Source of the DNA: Synechococcus sp. Tobar12-5m-g | Lineage (GTDB): Bacteria > Cyanobacteriota > Cyanobacteriia > PCC-6307 > Cyanobiaceae | NCBI RefSeq assembly: GCF_024345415.1 | Contig: NZ_JAGQBB010000006.1 | Span: 62,001 to 126,000, forward strand | Direction: 5' to 3' | Length of the DNA: 64,000 nt | Shown: in pieces, positions 41,455-50,481 of the stretch | Layout of the letters: each line of letters starts with the position of its first letter | Numbering within the stretch: position 1 is the first letter of the stretch | The notes under the pieces: generated by a model | Told to the model about the DNA's origin: nothing | Database searches by the model: none | Seen by the model: the letters and a program-made list of their open reading frames with translations, nothing else | Translations under genes and position numbers: made by a program

Positions 41455-42216
41455 TTGTGGACTGATCTGGCCCCCCTCCTTCCCCCCCAGAGCGCGGCCC
41501 ACTGGTTGCTGGCGCTGGGGCTCAACACCACCCTGATCGCCCTGGCCCAGCGGCTGCCGCTGCTCACCCGCGCCGGCTGGGTCCATGCCGGCCTGCTCGG
41601 CACCCTGCTCTGGGGAGCCCTGGGCTGGCGCGGCTGGCTGGCGGTGGTGCTGTATCTGGTGCTGGGGTCCCTGGTCACCCGCCTGGGGTTCCGGCGCAAG
41701 CAGGCTGCGGGGCTGGCCGAAGGGCGGGGTGGCCGCCGCGGCCCCGAAAACGTCTGGGGATCGGCCGCCACCGGGGCGGGCCTCGCCTTGCTCACCGCCG
41801 CACCCGGCGCGCCGGTGGCCCTGCTGCTGCTGGGCTTCAGTGCCAGTTTCGCCGCCAAGCTGGCGGACACCTGCGGCAGCGAGATCGGCAAGCGCTGGGG
41901 GCGCACCACCCTGCTGATCACCAGCCTGCGGCCGGTGCCGGCTGGCACCGAGGGGGCGATCAGCCTGGAGGGCACCCTGGCCAGCCTGGTGGGAAGCGGC
42001 GCCATGGCCCTGGTGCTGCTGGCCCTCGGTCTGCTGCCATCGGCGGCGGCCTGGGGGCTGGTGACCCTGGTGGGGCTGGCAGCCACCCTGCTTGAAAGCC
42101 TGATCGGCGCCACCCTGCAGCCGAAGCTGGCCTGGCTGAGCAATGAGCTGGTCAATGGGCTTCAGACCCTGATCGCGGCAGGCCTGGCGATGGGCCTGGC
42201 CCCGTTGCTGGCCTGA
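41455..42216 (+). CDS. DUF92 family membrane protein (VTE6-like)
   Basis: The 253-residue protein has about six hydrophobic segments and the DUF92 landmarks RAGWVHAGLLGTLLWGALGW, NVWGSAATGAG, LADTCGSEIGKRWGRTTLLI and VPAGTEGAISLEGTLA. The plant relative VTE6 is a phytyl-phosphate kinase in tocopherol synthesis, so a prenyl-phosphate kinase is a reasonable family-based guess. The start appears to be TTG at 41455, since no ATG or GTG fits. The 3' end overlaps the convergent sigma-factor gene by 65 bp, the longest overlap in the window. Confidence 0.85.
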   Translation: MWTDLAPLLPPQSAAHWLLALGLNTTLIALAQRLPLLTRAGWVHAGLLGTLLWGALGWRGWLAVVLYLVLGSLVTRLGFRRKQAAGLAEGRGGRRGPENVWGSAATGAGLALLTAAPGAPVALLLLGFSASFAAKLADTCGSEIGKRWGRTTLLITSLRPVPAGTEGAISLEGTLASLVGSGAMALVLLALGLLPSAAAWGLVTLVGLAATLLESLIGATLQPKLAWLSNELVNGLQTLIAAGLAMGLAPLLA

Positions 42217-43057
42217 GGGGAAACGCCTGGCCCTCCAGCAGGGCCGTCGGTTCGAACAGGTCCGCCAGCTCGACGCCGAGTTCCTGGCGGAGCTGGGCCA
42301 GGAGGGCTTCGCAGCATTTCTGGGCAACGCGGGCCTTCAGCCCCAGGCGTTCGCCCAGCTCCCGCCAGGAGGCTCCCCCCAGCACCCGCCCCTCCAGCAG
42401 TTCCCGGTGGCTAGGGTCGAGGCGGCCGAGGCGCTGCCGCAGCCAGTGCTGGGGTTCCGCTTCACAGCAGGCCGACAGGACCGGGCTGTCGGGCCGGCAG
42501 GGATGGGGCGTGTCCCGGGCCTCGATCAGCTCCCCCAGGGGCAGGACAAGGCCATCACGCCGGGGGGCGGGCGCATCGAGGCTGCAGATCCGCAGGGCCC
42601 AGTGGAGGGAGCAGGCGTCCCGCCAGCGCTCCAGCCGGCAGCCGAGCTGCTCGGCCAGGTCCTGCTCCGCCAGGGCCGGCAGCTGCTGGTGCAGCCGCTG
42701 CTGCTGCAGGGTCTGGCCGCGGCGGTAGAGCTCCCGCAGCAGGCGGGAGCAGCGCAGCGGCGGGTGCTGGTCGCGGAGATGGTGCTGCATGGCGCCGCGG
42801 ATGTAGGGGACCGCGTAGCTGCTCAGGGCCTCGCCACAGCTTGGATCGAAACGTTCGATCGCCCGGATCAGGCCGAGGCAGCCCAGTTGGAGGAGATCCT
42901 CGAACGGCAGGGTGGTGGTGCGGCTAAGACGGTCGGCCAACTGCTTCACCAGGGGAAGGTTGAGCTCCACCAGCCGGTTGCGGGCGCGGTGGTCACCGGT
43001 GGCGCGGTAGCGCTCGAGCAGGGTGGCGTTGAGGGCGGCGAAGGGTTGATCTGACAC
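42152..43057 (-). CDS. sigF: Alternative sigma-70 factor, SigF-like (group 3)
   Basis: The 301-residue protein has sigma region 2 at about residues 30-95 (LVELNLPLVKQLADRLSRTT, then LPFEDLLQLGCLGLIRAIER), region 3 around QQLPALAEQDLAEQLG and region 4 with a helix-turn-helix (ASWRELGERLGLKARVAQKC). Absence of region 1.1 and the SigB/SigF-like region 2 point to group 3, which in cyanobacteria controls pili or surface functions. The gene name is a family-level guess. The C-terminal 65 bp overlap the DUF92 gene antisense, encoding a proline/glycine-rich tail. Confidence 0.85.
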   Translation of the reverse strand: MSDQPFAALNATLLERYRATGDHRARNRLVELNLPLVKQLADRLSRTTTLPFEDLLQLGCLGLIRAIERFDPSCGEALSSYAVPYIRGAMQHHLRDQHPPLRCSRLLRELYRRGQTLQQQRLHQQLPALAEQDLAEQLGCRLERWRDACSLHWALRICSLDAPAPRRDGLVLPLGELIEARDTPHPCRPDSPVLSACCEAEPQHWLRQRLGRLDPSHRELLEGRVLGGASWRELGERLGLKARVAQKCCEALLAQLRQELGVELADLFEPTALLEGQAFPLRPATGPGPSPGLPRSGSEAH

Positions 43058-43115
43058 GGCTGATGGGGGATGAAGACAGTGGTTTCACCCTCCGTCCGGT
43101 GCGCCTTTAGACACC

Positions 43116-43135
43116 ATTCCCCAACTGGAGGGAAT
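43116..43135 (-). terminator. Hairpin between SGNH hydrolase and sigF genes
   Basis: ATTCCC at 43116-43121 pairs with GGGAAT at 43130-43135 around an 8-nt loop. Read on the minus strand it lies 20 bp past the SGNH hydrolase stop and before sigF, so it may separate the two transcripts. The U tract is weak. Confidence 0.4.
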
Positions 43136-43155
43136 CGTCTCCCCCATTCGGGTGA

Positions 43156-43839
43156 TCAGGAGATCAGGGCGGGGGTGCGGGCCCGCAAGGCTTCCAGCTC
43201 GGCCCAGCGCAACAACGCCGGCCACAGCCGCACCTGTTCGTAGATCCGATGATGGCCGGCGGCGTTGAGGTGAAGGCCATCGCCGTCGACCAGCCGCAGC
43301 CAGTGGGGATCGCTCCGCAGCGGCTCCAGCAGGGGCAAGAAAGGCACATCCGCCTCCAGGCAAGCCTCCTCCAGCAGCCGCTCGTAGCGATGCACGGTTG
43401 CCAGGTCGTACCAGAGGCAGCCGGCGTAGGGCATCACCGCCTCATCCACCGGCGTCAGCCCGAGCACCAGCACCGGCGCCAAGGCCGTGGCCTGGCGGAG
43501 CAGCTGCTGCAGGCCGAACAGAAACGCCTCCGGCGCCAGTTGGTGGCGGCCGTCGGAGCGGCCGACCCGGGCGGTGTCGTTGAGGCCGATGTTGATCAGG
43601 ATGCCCTGGGGCCCCTGGCGCCGCAGCTCGCCGCGGCAGCCCACCTCGCCGGGCAGGCGGGCGGCGAGCCGCTCAAGCCCATCGCCCCGCACCCCCAGGT
43701 TGTAGAGCACCGGTCCGTCCGGCAGACCCATCCAGTGGCGACGGAGCCGTTCGCACCAGCCCCCGTTCTCGGGATCGCCCCAGCCGTAGGCGCTGCTGTC
43801 GCCCAGCACCACGAGCTTGCGAGGAATGGCAACGGGCAT
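43156..43839 (-). CDS. SGNH/GDSL-family hydrolase
   Basis: The 227-residue protein has the block I nucleophile S15 in VLGDSSAYGWG, block II in NLGVRGDG, block III N87 in IGLNDTA, and the block V D187/H190 pair in DGDGLHLNAAGH. All catalytic positions of an SGNH esterase or lipase are present. No signal peptide is seen, so it is probably cytoplasmic. Substrate unknown. It lies 19 bp after phnE on the same strand, so it is likely part of the phosphonate-transport transcript, though a functional link is only inferred. Confidence 0.87.
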   Translation of the reverse strand: MPVAIPRKLVVLGDSSAYGWGDPENGGWCERLRRHWMGLPDGPVLYNLGVRGDGLERLAARLPGEVGCRGELRRQGPQGILINIGLNDTARVGRSDGRHQLAPEAFLFGLQQLLRQATALAPVLVLGLTPVDEAVMPYAGCLWYDLATVHRYERLLEEACLEADVPFLPLLEPLRSDPHWLRLVDGDGLHLNAAGHHRIYEQVRLWPALLRWAELEALRARTPALIS

Positions 43840-43858
43840 GGCGGATCGCGGGAAGGCT

Positions 43859-45463
43859 TCAGCTCGCCAGCAGCCGGCGGCGGGCGCGGTCGCTGAGATC
43901 CTCCCCCACCAGGGTCAAGGCGGCGTAGACGGCCACCAGGGCGAGGAGCTGATCGACGGCAAAGGAGCTGAGCGCTTCGAGCAGCAGCGTTCCGAGCCCG
44001 GCAGCCCCCACCAGTCCGACCACCACCGTTTCCCGCAGGATCACATCGGCCCGGTAGGCGCCATAGGCCAGGTAGGAGCGGGCCAGGCCACTGAAGCGGC
44101 CATAGAGCAGGGCCAGCCGGGGCCCACAGCCGGCGCAGCGCAGGGCGAGCTCGGCGCCGCCTGCGGCTGGGCCCTCGGCGGCAGAGTCAGCGGCTTCGAG
44201 CAGCAGGCGGCCCAGAACACCGAGGTTGTGGAAGGCCAGGGCCAGGGCCGCCGTGACCAGGCCTGGTTTGAGCACGAACAGCAGCAACAGGGCGGTGAGG
44301 GGCGGTGGCCACAGCCGCCCCAGGGCCCAGAGCCCCTGCAACAGCAGCCGGCCCCACGGCCAGGGGGCGACGAACAGCAGCAGCAGCGGTGCTCCCCCCA
44401 CCGCCAGAGCGGCGGCCAGCAGGGTCAGCAGCACGGTGGTCCCCACCATCGACCCCCAGGGCAGGGCCAGCACCACCGGCCAGTTGGGCAGAAACGGCGG
44501 CAGCGCCTGCCACACCAGCAGCGACGCCGGGTTCACCCCCAGGGCCCGCGCCACCAGCACCAGCACCGGCAGCAAGGCCAGCAGGGCCAGCAGCAGTTCG
44601 CGGCCGCTGCGGCCCACGCCGCGGGCGTCCAGGCCGAAGCGGCCCGGCATGCCCCAGCGCCGGCGCAGCAGGCGCAGCGAGCCCTCCAGCAGAAGCATCA
44701 CGGCGAGCAGCAGCCACAGGCCGGTCCAAAGTTCGTGGAATTGCAGCGACTGCAGGGTGAGGCGCAGCTCCGTGCCCAGCCCGCCGAGGCCGAACACACC
44801 GAGCAGGGTGGCGCTGCGCAGGGCGCACTCTAGGCGGTAGCCGCCATAGCTGAAGGCGCCGGGCAACAGGGCCGGACCGAGGGCGGTGAGCAGGGCGCCG
44901 GGGGCGCCGGCCCCGGCGTTGCGCAGGGCGTCGAGGGGGGCGGTCGGCAGGGCATCGAGCAGATCGCCCACCACCCGGGCCACCAGGGCTGCGTAGGGAA
45001 TGGCGATCGCAAGCACCGCCACGGCCGGCTGCAGGCCCACCAGCTGCAGAAACAGCAGCCCCCAAAGCAGCTCGTGGATCGAGCGGGGCACCGCCAGAAA
45101 CCGCCGGATCAGCTCGGCTGGCCAGGCCTCTGCAAGCAGGGTCCGCCAGATGGTGCGGGAACTCAGCACCCCCCCCACCAGCCCGAGGGCGAGGCTGAGG
45201 GCCCAGCCGAGCAGGGCGATGCCCACGGTCACGCCCAGGCCAGTGAAGGCGGCGCCCAGCAGGACCGGATCGAGCGAGGGGGTGAGCGCCGCGGCGGCGA
45301 ACTGTCCGATCAGCTCCCAGCCGCCGCCGTGGACCAGGCCGGGCAGCAGCGCCGCCAGGGGCAACAGCACCAGGGCCGGCAGCAGCATCAGCAAAGGCGC
45401 GGCAGGCGGCTGAAATGGCCAGGGGCAATGGCCGGGGCGGGGGGCCGTGACCACGGGCGTCAT
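43859..45463 (-). CDS. phnE: Phosphonate/phosphite ABC transporter permease, two fused PhnE-like domains
   Basis: The 534-residue protein is about twice the length of a standard PhnE and has two sets of hydrophobic helices. Each half has a permease EAA-like loop: RSIHELLWGLLFLQLVGLQP in the first half, and the segment before ADVILRETVVVGLVGAAGLG in the second. The central region is a long run of further hydrophobic segments. A single chain could thus form the full channel with a PhnC dimer. Start ATG (complement of 45461-45463) overlaps the phnC stop by 4 bp. The transported ion cannot be fixed from the permease alone. Confidence 0.88.
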   Translation of the reverse strand: MTPVVTAPRPGHCPWPFQPPAAPLLMLLPALVLLPLAALLPGLVHGGGWELIGQFAAAALTPSLDPVLLGAAFTGLGVTVGIALLGWALSLALGLVGGVLSSRTIWRTLLAEAWPAELIRRFLAVPRSIHELLWGLLFLQLVGLQPAVAVLAIAIPYAALVARVVGDLLDALPTAPLDALRNAGAGAPGALLTALGPALLPGAFSYGGYRLECALRSATLLGVFGLGGLGTELRLTLQSLQFHELWTGLWLLLAVMLLLEGSLRLLRRRWGMPGRFGLDARGVGRSGRELLLALLALLPVLVLVARALGVNPASLLVWQALPPFLPNWPVVLALPWGSMVGTTVLLTLLAAALAVGGAPLLLLFVAPWPWGRLLLQGLWALGRLWPPPLTALLLLFVLKPGLVTAALALAFHNLGVLGRLLLEAADSAAEGPAAGGAELALRCAGCGPRLALLYGRFSGLARSYLAYGAYRADVILRETVVVGLVGAAGLGTLLLEALSSFAVDQLLALVAVYAALTLVGEDLSDRARRRLLAS

Positions 45464-46242
45464 CGAGGCTCGTCCGGCCAGGGCGAAGGCCCGGCGCCGT
45501 AGAGCGCCTGGATCAGGGCGGGATCCACGGCGGCGGGGGGAGTATCCAGCACCAGCCGACCGGCCCTGAGCGCCAGCACCCGGTCGAAGCCACCAACCAG
45601 ATCCGGACGGTGCAGGCTGAGCAGCAGGGCGCGGGGGGCCGTGGCCTGGCGCAGCAGCAGGGCCAGAAGCTCCGCCGCCAGGCGCGGATCGAGGTGGGCC
45701 AGGGGTTCATCGGCCAGCAGCAGGGTGGGCTGCTGGCGCAGAAGCCGGGCGATGGCCAGGCGCTGGCGCTGACCACCGGAGAGGGCCGTGACGGATTGGG
45801 GCAGCAGGGCCGGATCCAGATCCACCTCCCGCAGCACGGCGCTGTTGGCGGCTGTGTCGAGGGGTTGGAGCAGGTTGAGCAGGGCCTTCGGCCAGCCCCA
45901 CTCCGCCAGCCGGGCGGCGTTGAGGTTCTGCTGGACGGTGAGCTCCTCGATCAGGCGCAGGTCTTGCCAGAGGGTGCCGATCCGGGCCCGCTGCCGTTGC
46001 CGCAGCCGGCGGGAGCGGGCCGGCGGCGCCCCCTCCCACAGCACCGCCCCGCTGGCTGGAGCCACCAGGCCGTTGGCCACGGCCAGCAGGGTGCTCTTGC
46101 CGGCCCCGCTGGCCCCGAGCAAGGCCACCCGCTCCCCTGACCGCAACTGCAGGGAAACCCCCGCCAACCGGTCGGCAGCGCGGCCCGGCACCGTGACCTC
46201 ACGCAGCTCCAGCAGCGGCGTTGGGAGGCCGGAAGGGGGCAT
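45460..46242 (-). CDS. phnC: Phosphonate/phosphite ABC transporter ATP-binding protein
   Basis: The 260-residue ATPase has Walker A GASGAGKST at 43-51, a Q-loop in GTLWQDLRLIEELTV, the signature ALSGGQRQRLAIARLL and Walker B LLLADEPLAHLDPR. It sits between phnD and phnE with a 3-bp gap and a 4-bp overlap, so its role as the energising subunit of this importer is clear from context. It is slightly shorter than some PhnC proteins but complete. Confidence 0.9.
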   Translation of the reverse strand: MPPSGLPTPLLELREVTVPGRAADRLAGVSLQLRSGERVALLGASGAGKSTLLAVANGLVAPASGAVLWEGAPPARSRRLRQRQRARIGTLWQDLRLIEELTVQQNLNAARLAEWGWPKALLNLLQPLDTAANSAVLREVDLDPALLPQSVTALSGGQRQRLAIARLLRQQPTLLLADEPLAHLDPRLAAELLALLLRQATAPRALLLSLHRPDLVGGFDRVLALRAGRLVLDTPPAAVDPALIQALYGAGPSPWPDEPR

Positions 46243-46245
46243 GGC

Positions 46246-47211
46246 TCAGCGGATCTTGCCGATCTCGCGTCCCACCTTCTCGATCGCGTCGTACTGGGCC
46301 ACAGGCGCCGGAATGAACCGCTTCGCGCCGAACAACTCCAGGATGTCGGCCTGCTTGGGGTTGTTGGCGCGCAGGTTCAAAAAACTGCCCTGGAGTTTGG
46401 CGGTGAAGCCCTTGCCGAAGCGCTGGTCGAGATCGGGCTGGGCCAGCCAGTGGTAATTGGGGTAGCCAGGGGTGCGCCAGATCACGATCACCTTCCTGGG
46501 GTCTGTCTTGCCGGAGAGCAGGCTGCTTTGCCAAACCTCCTCGTTCACCACGCCGGCCTGGTAGGCCCCACTCTGCACCAGGGCGATCGTGGCGTCGTGG
46601 CTGCTGCTGAAGCCGGGGGCGCCGCCGGCGAAATCCTGCAGCGTCACCCCCGCCTGGCCGAGGAAGTACTGGGGCATCAGCCGGCCTGAGGTGGAACTCT
46701 CCGAGCCGAAGGTGAAGCGCTTGCCCTTCAGCTCACTCAGGCCCTTCTGGTTGCGGATCGGCTTGAGGCCGCTGACGGTGTTGGCGATGAAGAGGCTGTG
46801 GAAGGAGCCGTCGATGTCCCGCTGGGCGATCACCTTGGCGCCGGGCTTCTGCAGTCGGGCCTGCACGCCGGTGAGGGCGCCGAACCAGACCAGATCGAGA
46901 TCACCGCGGCGGAAGGCGCTCACGGCGGCGGTGTAGTCGGTCACCGGCACGTACTTCACCGGCACGCCCAGGCTGCGGCTGAGCTCGTTCGCCAGCAGGG
47001 GGTAGAGGCGGTTGAGGGTTTCCGGTTTCTGATCGGGAATGGCGCTGATCCGCAACAGCTTCTGCTGGGCTTCAGCTCCAGGGATCAGGGGCGCAGCACC
47101 GGGTTGGGAGGGGGGCAAGACCGCCGGAAACAGGGCCAGGGCCAGGCCAGCCAGCACGGCGGTCGAACGTTCTCGGAGCCGCAGTAGAGGGCGGCGAAAA
47201 AGAGAGGACAT
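46246..47211 (-). CDS. phnD: Phosphonate/phosphite ABC transporter substrate-binding protein
   Basis: The 321-residue protein has a signal peptide (LRERSTAVLAGLALALFPAV) and a mature PhnD-type fold: RISAIPDQKPETLNRLYPLL, VKYVPVTDYTAAVSAFRRGD, LDLVWFGALTGVQA and the anion-binding FTFGSESSTSGRLMPQYFL segment. The SSTSGRLMP loop is the usual oxyanion-contact motif of phosphonate/phosphite binders. Picocyanobacterial homologues bind phosphite, methylphosphonate or even phosphate, so the ligand is uncertain. The gene follows aspC by 14 bp and precedes phnC by 3 bp. Confidence 0.92.
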   Translation of the reverse strand: MSSLFRRPLLRLRERSTAVLAGLALALFPAVLPPSQPGAAPLIPGAEAQQKLLRISAIPDQKPETLNRLYPLLANELSRSLGVPVKYVPVTDYTAAVSAFRRGDLDLVWFGALTGVQARLQKPGAKVIAQRDIDGSFHSLFIANTVSGLKPIRNQKGLSELKGKRFTFGSESSTSGRLMPQYFLGQAGVTLQDFAGGAPGFSSSHDATIALVQSGAYQAGVVNEEVWQSSLLSGKTDPRKVIVIWRTPGYPNYHWLAQPDLDQRFGKGFTAKLQGSFLNLRANNPKQADILELFGAKRFIPAPVAQYDAIEKVGREIGKIR

Positions 47212-47225
47212 CAGAGGTGGGGGGG

Positions 47226-48410
47226 TCAGAGGCTGGCCAGGAAGCGCTCAAGGCGCGCCAGGCCATCCAGAATCGTGGCGGGTGAGGCTGCACAGGAGAG
47301 CCGGATGCAGCGGTCGTCACCGAAGGCCACTCCTGGCACCACCGCCAGACCCTCCCGCTCCAGCAGCTGGTTGCAAAAGCGCATCGAATCCAGCCCGTAG
47401 CTGCTCACATCCGGGAAGGCGTAGAACGCCCCCTGGGGCGGCTGCAAGGCGATATCCGGCAGGGCCCGCAGCCCGTCGCTGAGCAGGGTGCGGCGCTGGT
47501 TGAACTGCTCGGCCATCTCCCGCACGCAATCCCGCGGACCTTCGATGGCGGCCAGGGCGCCGTACTGGGCGAAGGTGCAGACGTTGCTGGTGCTCTGGCT
47601 CTGCAGGGCGCTGGCGGCGGCGATCACCTCGCGGGCCCCGGCCAGGTAGCCCAGCCGCCAGCCGGTCATCGCCCAGCCCTTGGCAAAGCCGTTCACCACA
47701 AACACCCGGTGCTGCAGGTCGGGGGCGATCGCCGCGAAGCTGTGGTGCTGGTGACCGGGGGCCAGCAGGAACTCGTAGATCTCGTCGCAGACCACCGCCA
47801 CTTGGGGATGGCGCCGCAGCACCGCCGCGAACCCCTCCAGTTCCCCCCGGCTCAGCACCAGGCCGGTGGGGTTGGAAGGGCTGTTGAGCACCAGCAGCTT
47901 GCTGGCCGGCGTGATCGCGGCCTCCAGCTGCTCCGGGCGCAGCCGGAACCCTTCCGAGGCCAGGCTCGGCAGCACCCGCACCGTGGCACCGGCCAGCTGG
48001 GCCATCTCCGGATAGCTCAGCCAGTAGGGGGCCGGAAGCAGCAGCTCATCGCCCTGCCCCAGCAGCACCTGGAAGAGGTTGTAGAGCGCCTGTTTGCCGC
48101 CGTTGGTGACCAGCACCTGCTCGGCGGTGGTGGGGATGCCATTCTCGGCGCTGAGCTTGGTGGCGAGCGCCTGGCGCAGGGCCGGCTCGCCGGCAACGGG
48201 GCCGTAGCGGGTTGCACCCCTGGCCAGGGCTTCGCAGACGGCCTCGCGGATGAAGGCGGGGGTGTCGAAATCGGGCTCGCCGGCACTGAGGCCACAGATG
48301 TCGTGACCATCGGCCCTGAGCTGGCGGGCGCGGGCGGAGATGGCGAGGGTGAGCGAGGGTTGCAGCGCCAGGGCCCGATCCGAGAGGTTCAACGGGCGGG
48401 GCATCAGCAT
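47226..48410 (-). CDS. aspC: Aspartate aminotransferase-type class I aminotransferase
   Basis: This fold-type I PLP enzyme of 394 residues has GEPDFDTPAFI near the N terminus, YGPVAGEPALRQALA, the substrate-contact NSPSNPTGLVL, CDEIYEFLL, and the PLP-lysine region VNGFAKGWAMTGWRLGYLAG. The C terminus has CIRLSCAA with the carboxylate-binding arginine. Likely aspartate or a related amino acid donor. The ATG giving MLMPRPLNLSDR is preferred; an ATG 24 bp upstream (48434) is in frame. It is the first gene of a co-directional run with the phn genes. Confidence 0.92.
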   Translation of the reverse strand: MLMPRPLNLSDRALALQPSLTLAISARARQLRADGHDICGLSAGEPDFDTPAFIREAVCEALARGATRYGPVAGEPALRQALATKLSAENGIPTTAEQVLVTNGGKQALYNLFQVLLGQGDELLLPAPYWLSYPEMAQLAGATVRVLPSLASEGFRLRPEQLEAAITPASKLLVLNSPSNPTGLVLSRGELEGFAAVLRRHPQVAVVCDEIYEFLLAPGHQHHSFAAIAPDLQHRVFVVNGFAKGWAMTGWRLGYLAGAREVIAAASALQSQSTSNVCTFAQYGALAAIEGPRDCVREMAEQFNQRRTLLSDGLRALPDIALQPPQGAFYAFPDVSSYGLDSMRFCNQLLEREGLAVVPGVAFGDDRCIRLSCAASPATILDGLARLERFLASL

Positions 48411-48568
48411 GGTCGCAGCGTTCGACCGCAACATGGGCGGCGGCGTTCCGGCAGTGGAGCGCGTGAAAAGAAGAGGTCATCCTGCCTGACGCCCATCTGG
48501 CTCCATAGGATCCCTTTTTCCGGCTCCGACCGATCGAACCCGGATCCCCACCCCCCGCGCAGCCCAGC

Positions 48569-49171
48569 CTGTTCGCCGCCCCCGGCCTGCCGGTCAGCGA
48601 AGGGCTGCGGCAGCTGCATGGCGCCTGTGACGCTTGCCGCCGCTGCGGTCTTGGCGCAACACGCCATCAGGTGGTGGTGAGCCGCGGCAACCCCGCCGCC
48701 CGGTTGATGGTGGTCGGCGAGGGCCCCGGTGCCCAGGAGGATGCCAGCGGTTTCCCCTTCGTGGGCCGGGCCGGCCAGCTGCTGGATCAGATGATGGCCA
48801 GCGTATCGATTGACACCAATCGTGATGCCTACATCTGCAATGTGGTGAAGTGCCGCCCGCCGGAGAATCGCAAACCCACCGCCAAGGAGATGGCGGCCTG
48901 TCTGCCCTGGCTCCTGGAGCAGGTGGAGCTGGTGCAGCCCGAAGTGATCCTGCTGGCCGGAGCCACGGCGGTGGAAGGGGTGCTGGGGATCAGGGGAGGC
49001 ATCACCAGGCTGCGGGGCCAGTGGCAGCAATGGCAGGGGCGCTGGTGCCTGCCGATCTTTCATCCCTCCTATCTGCTGCGCAATCCTTCGCGGCAAACCG
49101 GCAGCCCGAAGTGGCACACCTGGCAGGATCTAAAGGAGGTGAAGAGGCGGCTCGATCAACCAGGGGGTTGA
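48569..49171 (+). CDS. Family 4 uracil-DNA glycosylase (Fe-S), start codon unresolved
   Basis: Family 4 UDGs remove uracil from DNA and carry a 4Fe-4S cluster. The N-terminal cysteine cluster (ACDACRRCG) is present just upstream of VVVSRGNPAARLMVVGEGPG. The catalytic block GEGPGAQEDASGFPFVGRAG, the CNVVKCRPPENR segment and the IFHPSYLLRNP motif all fit. A GTG at 48671 would give a protein without the cluster, so the gene must start upstream. The frame is open to a stop at 48506-48508 but contains no ATG, GTG or TTG there. CTG at 48569 is a placeholder. The TAGGAT at 48506 may be its -10. Divergent from aspC. Confidence 0.85.
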   Translation: MFAAPGLPVSEGLRQLHGACDACRRCGLGATRHQVVVSRGNPAARLMVVGEGPGAQEDASGFPFVGRAGQLLDQMMASVSIDTNRDAYICNVVKCRPPENRKPTAKEMAACLPWLLEQVELVQPEVILLAGATAVEGVLGIRGGITRLRGQWQQWQGRWCLPIFHPSYLLRNPSRQTGSPKWHTWQDLKEVKRRLDQPGG

Positions 49172-49236
49172 CGCTCCGCCCTTCGCCGGTTCCCCGGCCG
49201 CTGTGACAGGCTTTGGCCAACACCGGCCCACCCGCG

Positions 49237-50481
49237 ATGACCGGCACCCTCGCCCGCCCCGACACCAGCCTGCCGGGCCTCCCCGCCGACTGGGCCAGCA
49301 ACCCCCGCTACGACACCTTGATTCGCCGCCGTCAGACCCGCAGCGTGCGGGTGGGCGACGTGTGGATCGGCAGCGAACACCCGGTGGTGGTGCAGTCGAT
49401 GATCAACGAGGACACCCTCGACATCGCCGGCGCCACCGCCGGCATTCGCCGCCTCCATGAGGCGGGTTGCGAGATCGTGCGGCTCACGGTGCCGAGCCTG
49501 GGCCATGCCCGGGCGGTGGGGGAGATCCGCAAGCGTCTTGAAGACAGCTACAAACCGGTGCCCCTGGTGGCGGACGTGCACCACAACGGCATGAAGATCG
49601 CCCTGGAGGTGGCCCAGCACGTCGACAAGGTGCGCATCAATCCCGGCCTCTATGTGTTCGACAAGCCCGATCCGAACCGCACCGAATTCAGCCCCGAGGA
49701 AGTGGCGGCGATCGGCGCGCGCATCCAGGCCACCCTGGAGCCCCTGGTGAGCCTGCTCAAAGACCAGGACAAAGGGCTGCGTATCGGCGTCAACCACGGC
49801 TCCCTGGCCGAACGGATGCTGTTCACCTACGGCGACACGCCGCTGGGCATGGTGGAGAGCGCCCTGGAGTTCATCCGCATCTGCGACCGCCTCGACTTCC
49901 ACAACATCGTGGTGTCGATGAAGGCCTCGCGGGCGCCGGTGATGCTGGCGGCCTACCGGATGATGGCCGACCGCATGGACGCCGAGGGGTTCCCCTACCC
50001 CCTGCACCTGGGGGTCACCGAGGCTGGCGATGGCGATTACGGCCGCATCAAGAGCACCGCCGGCATCGCCACCCTGCTGGCAGAGGGCCTGGGCGACACG
50101 ATCCGCGTCTCGCTCACCGAAGCGCCGGAGAAGGAGATCCCGGTTTGCTACTCGATCCTGCAGGCCCTGGGGCTCAGGAAAACGATGGTGGAGTACGTGG
50201 CCTGCCCCAGCTGCGGCCGCACCCTGTTCAACCTGGAGGAGGTGCTGCACGTGGTGCGCAACGCCACGGCCCACCTCACCGGCCTCGACATCGCCGTGAT
50301 GGGCTGCATCGTCAACGGCCCCGGCGAGATGGCCGACGCCGACTACGGCTACGTGGGCAAGACCCCCGGCACCATCTCGCTGTATCGGGGCCGCGACGAG
50401 ATCCGGCGGGTGCCGGAGGCGGAAGGGGTGGAGGCCCTGATCGCCCTGATCAAGGAGGACGGCCGCTGGGTGGATCCCTGA
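49237..50481 (+). CDS. ispG: 4-hydroxy-3-methylbut-2-en-1-yl diphosphate synthase
   Basis: IspG (GcpE) reduces methylerythritol cyclodiphosphate to HMBPP in the MEP isoprenoid pathway, using a 4Fe-4S cluster and, in cyanobacteria, ferredoxin. The 414-residue protein has the TIM-barrel part ([35 protein letters not shown]) and the C-terminal cluster cysteines in [10 protein letters not shown] and [19 protein letters not shown]. The ATG at 49237 is preferred to an in-frame ATG at 49213. Length is normal for the plant/cyanobacterial type without the insert of plastid GcpE. Confidence 0.96.
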   Translation: MTGTLARPDTSLPGLPADWASNPRYDTLIRRRQTRSVRVGDVWIGSEHPVVVQSMINEDTLDIAGATAGIRRLHEAGCEIVRLTVPSLGHARAVGEIRKRLEDSYKPVPLVADVHHNGMKIALEVAQHVDKVRINPGLYVFDKPDPNRTEFSPEEVAAIGARIQATLEPLVSLLKDQDKGLRIGVNHGSLAERMLFTYGDTPLGMVESALEFIRICDRLDFHNIVVSMKASRAPVMLAAYRMMADRMDAEGFPYPLHLGVTEAGDGDYGRIKSTAGIATLLAEGLGDTIRVSLTEAPEKEIPVCYSILQALGLRKTMVEYVACPSCGRTLFNLEEVLHVVRNATAHLTGLDIAVMGCIVNGPGEMADADYGYVGKTPGTISLYRGRDEIRRVPEAEGVEALIALIKEDGRWVDP

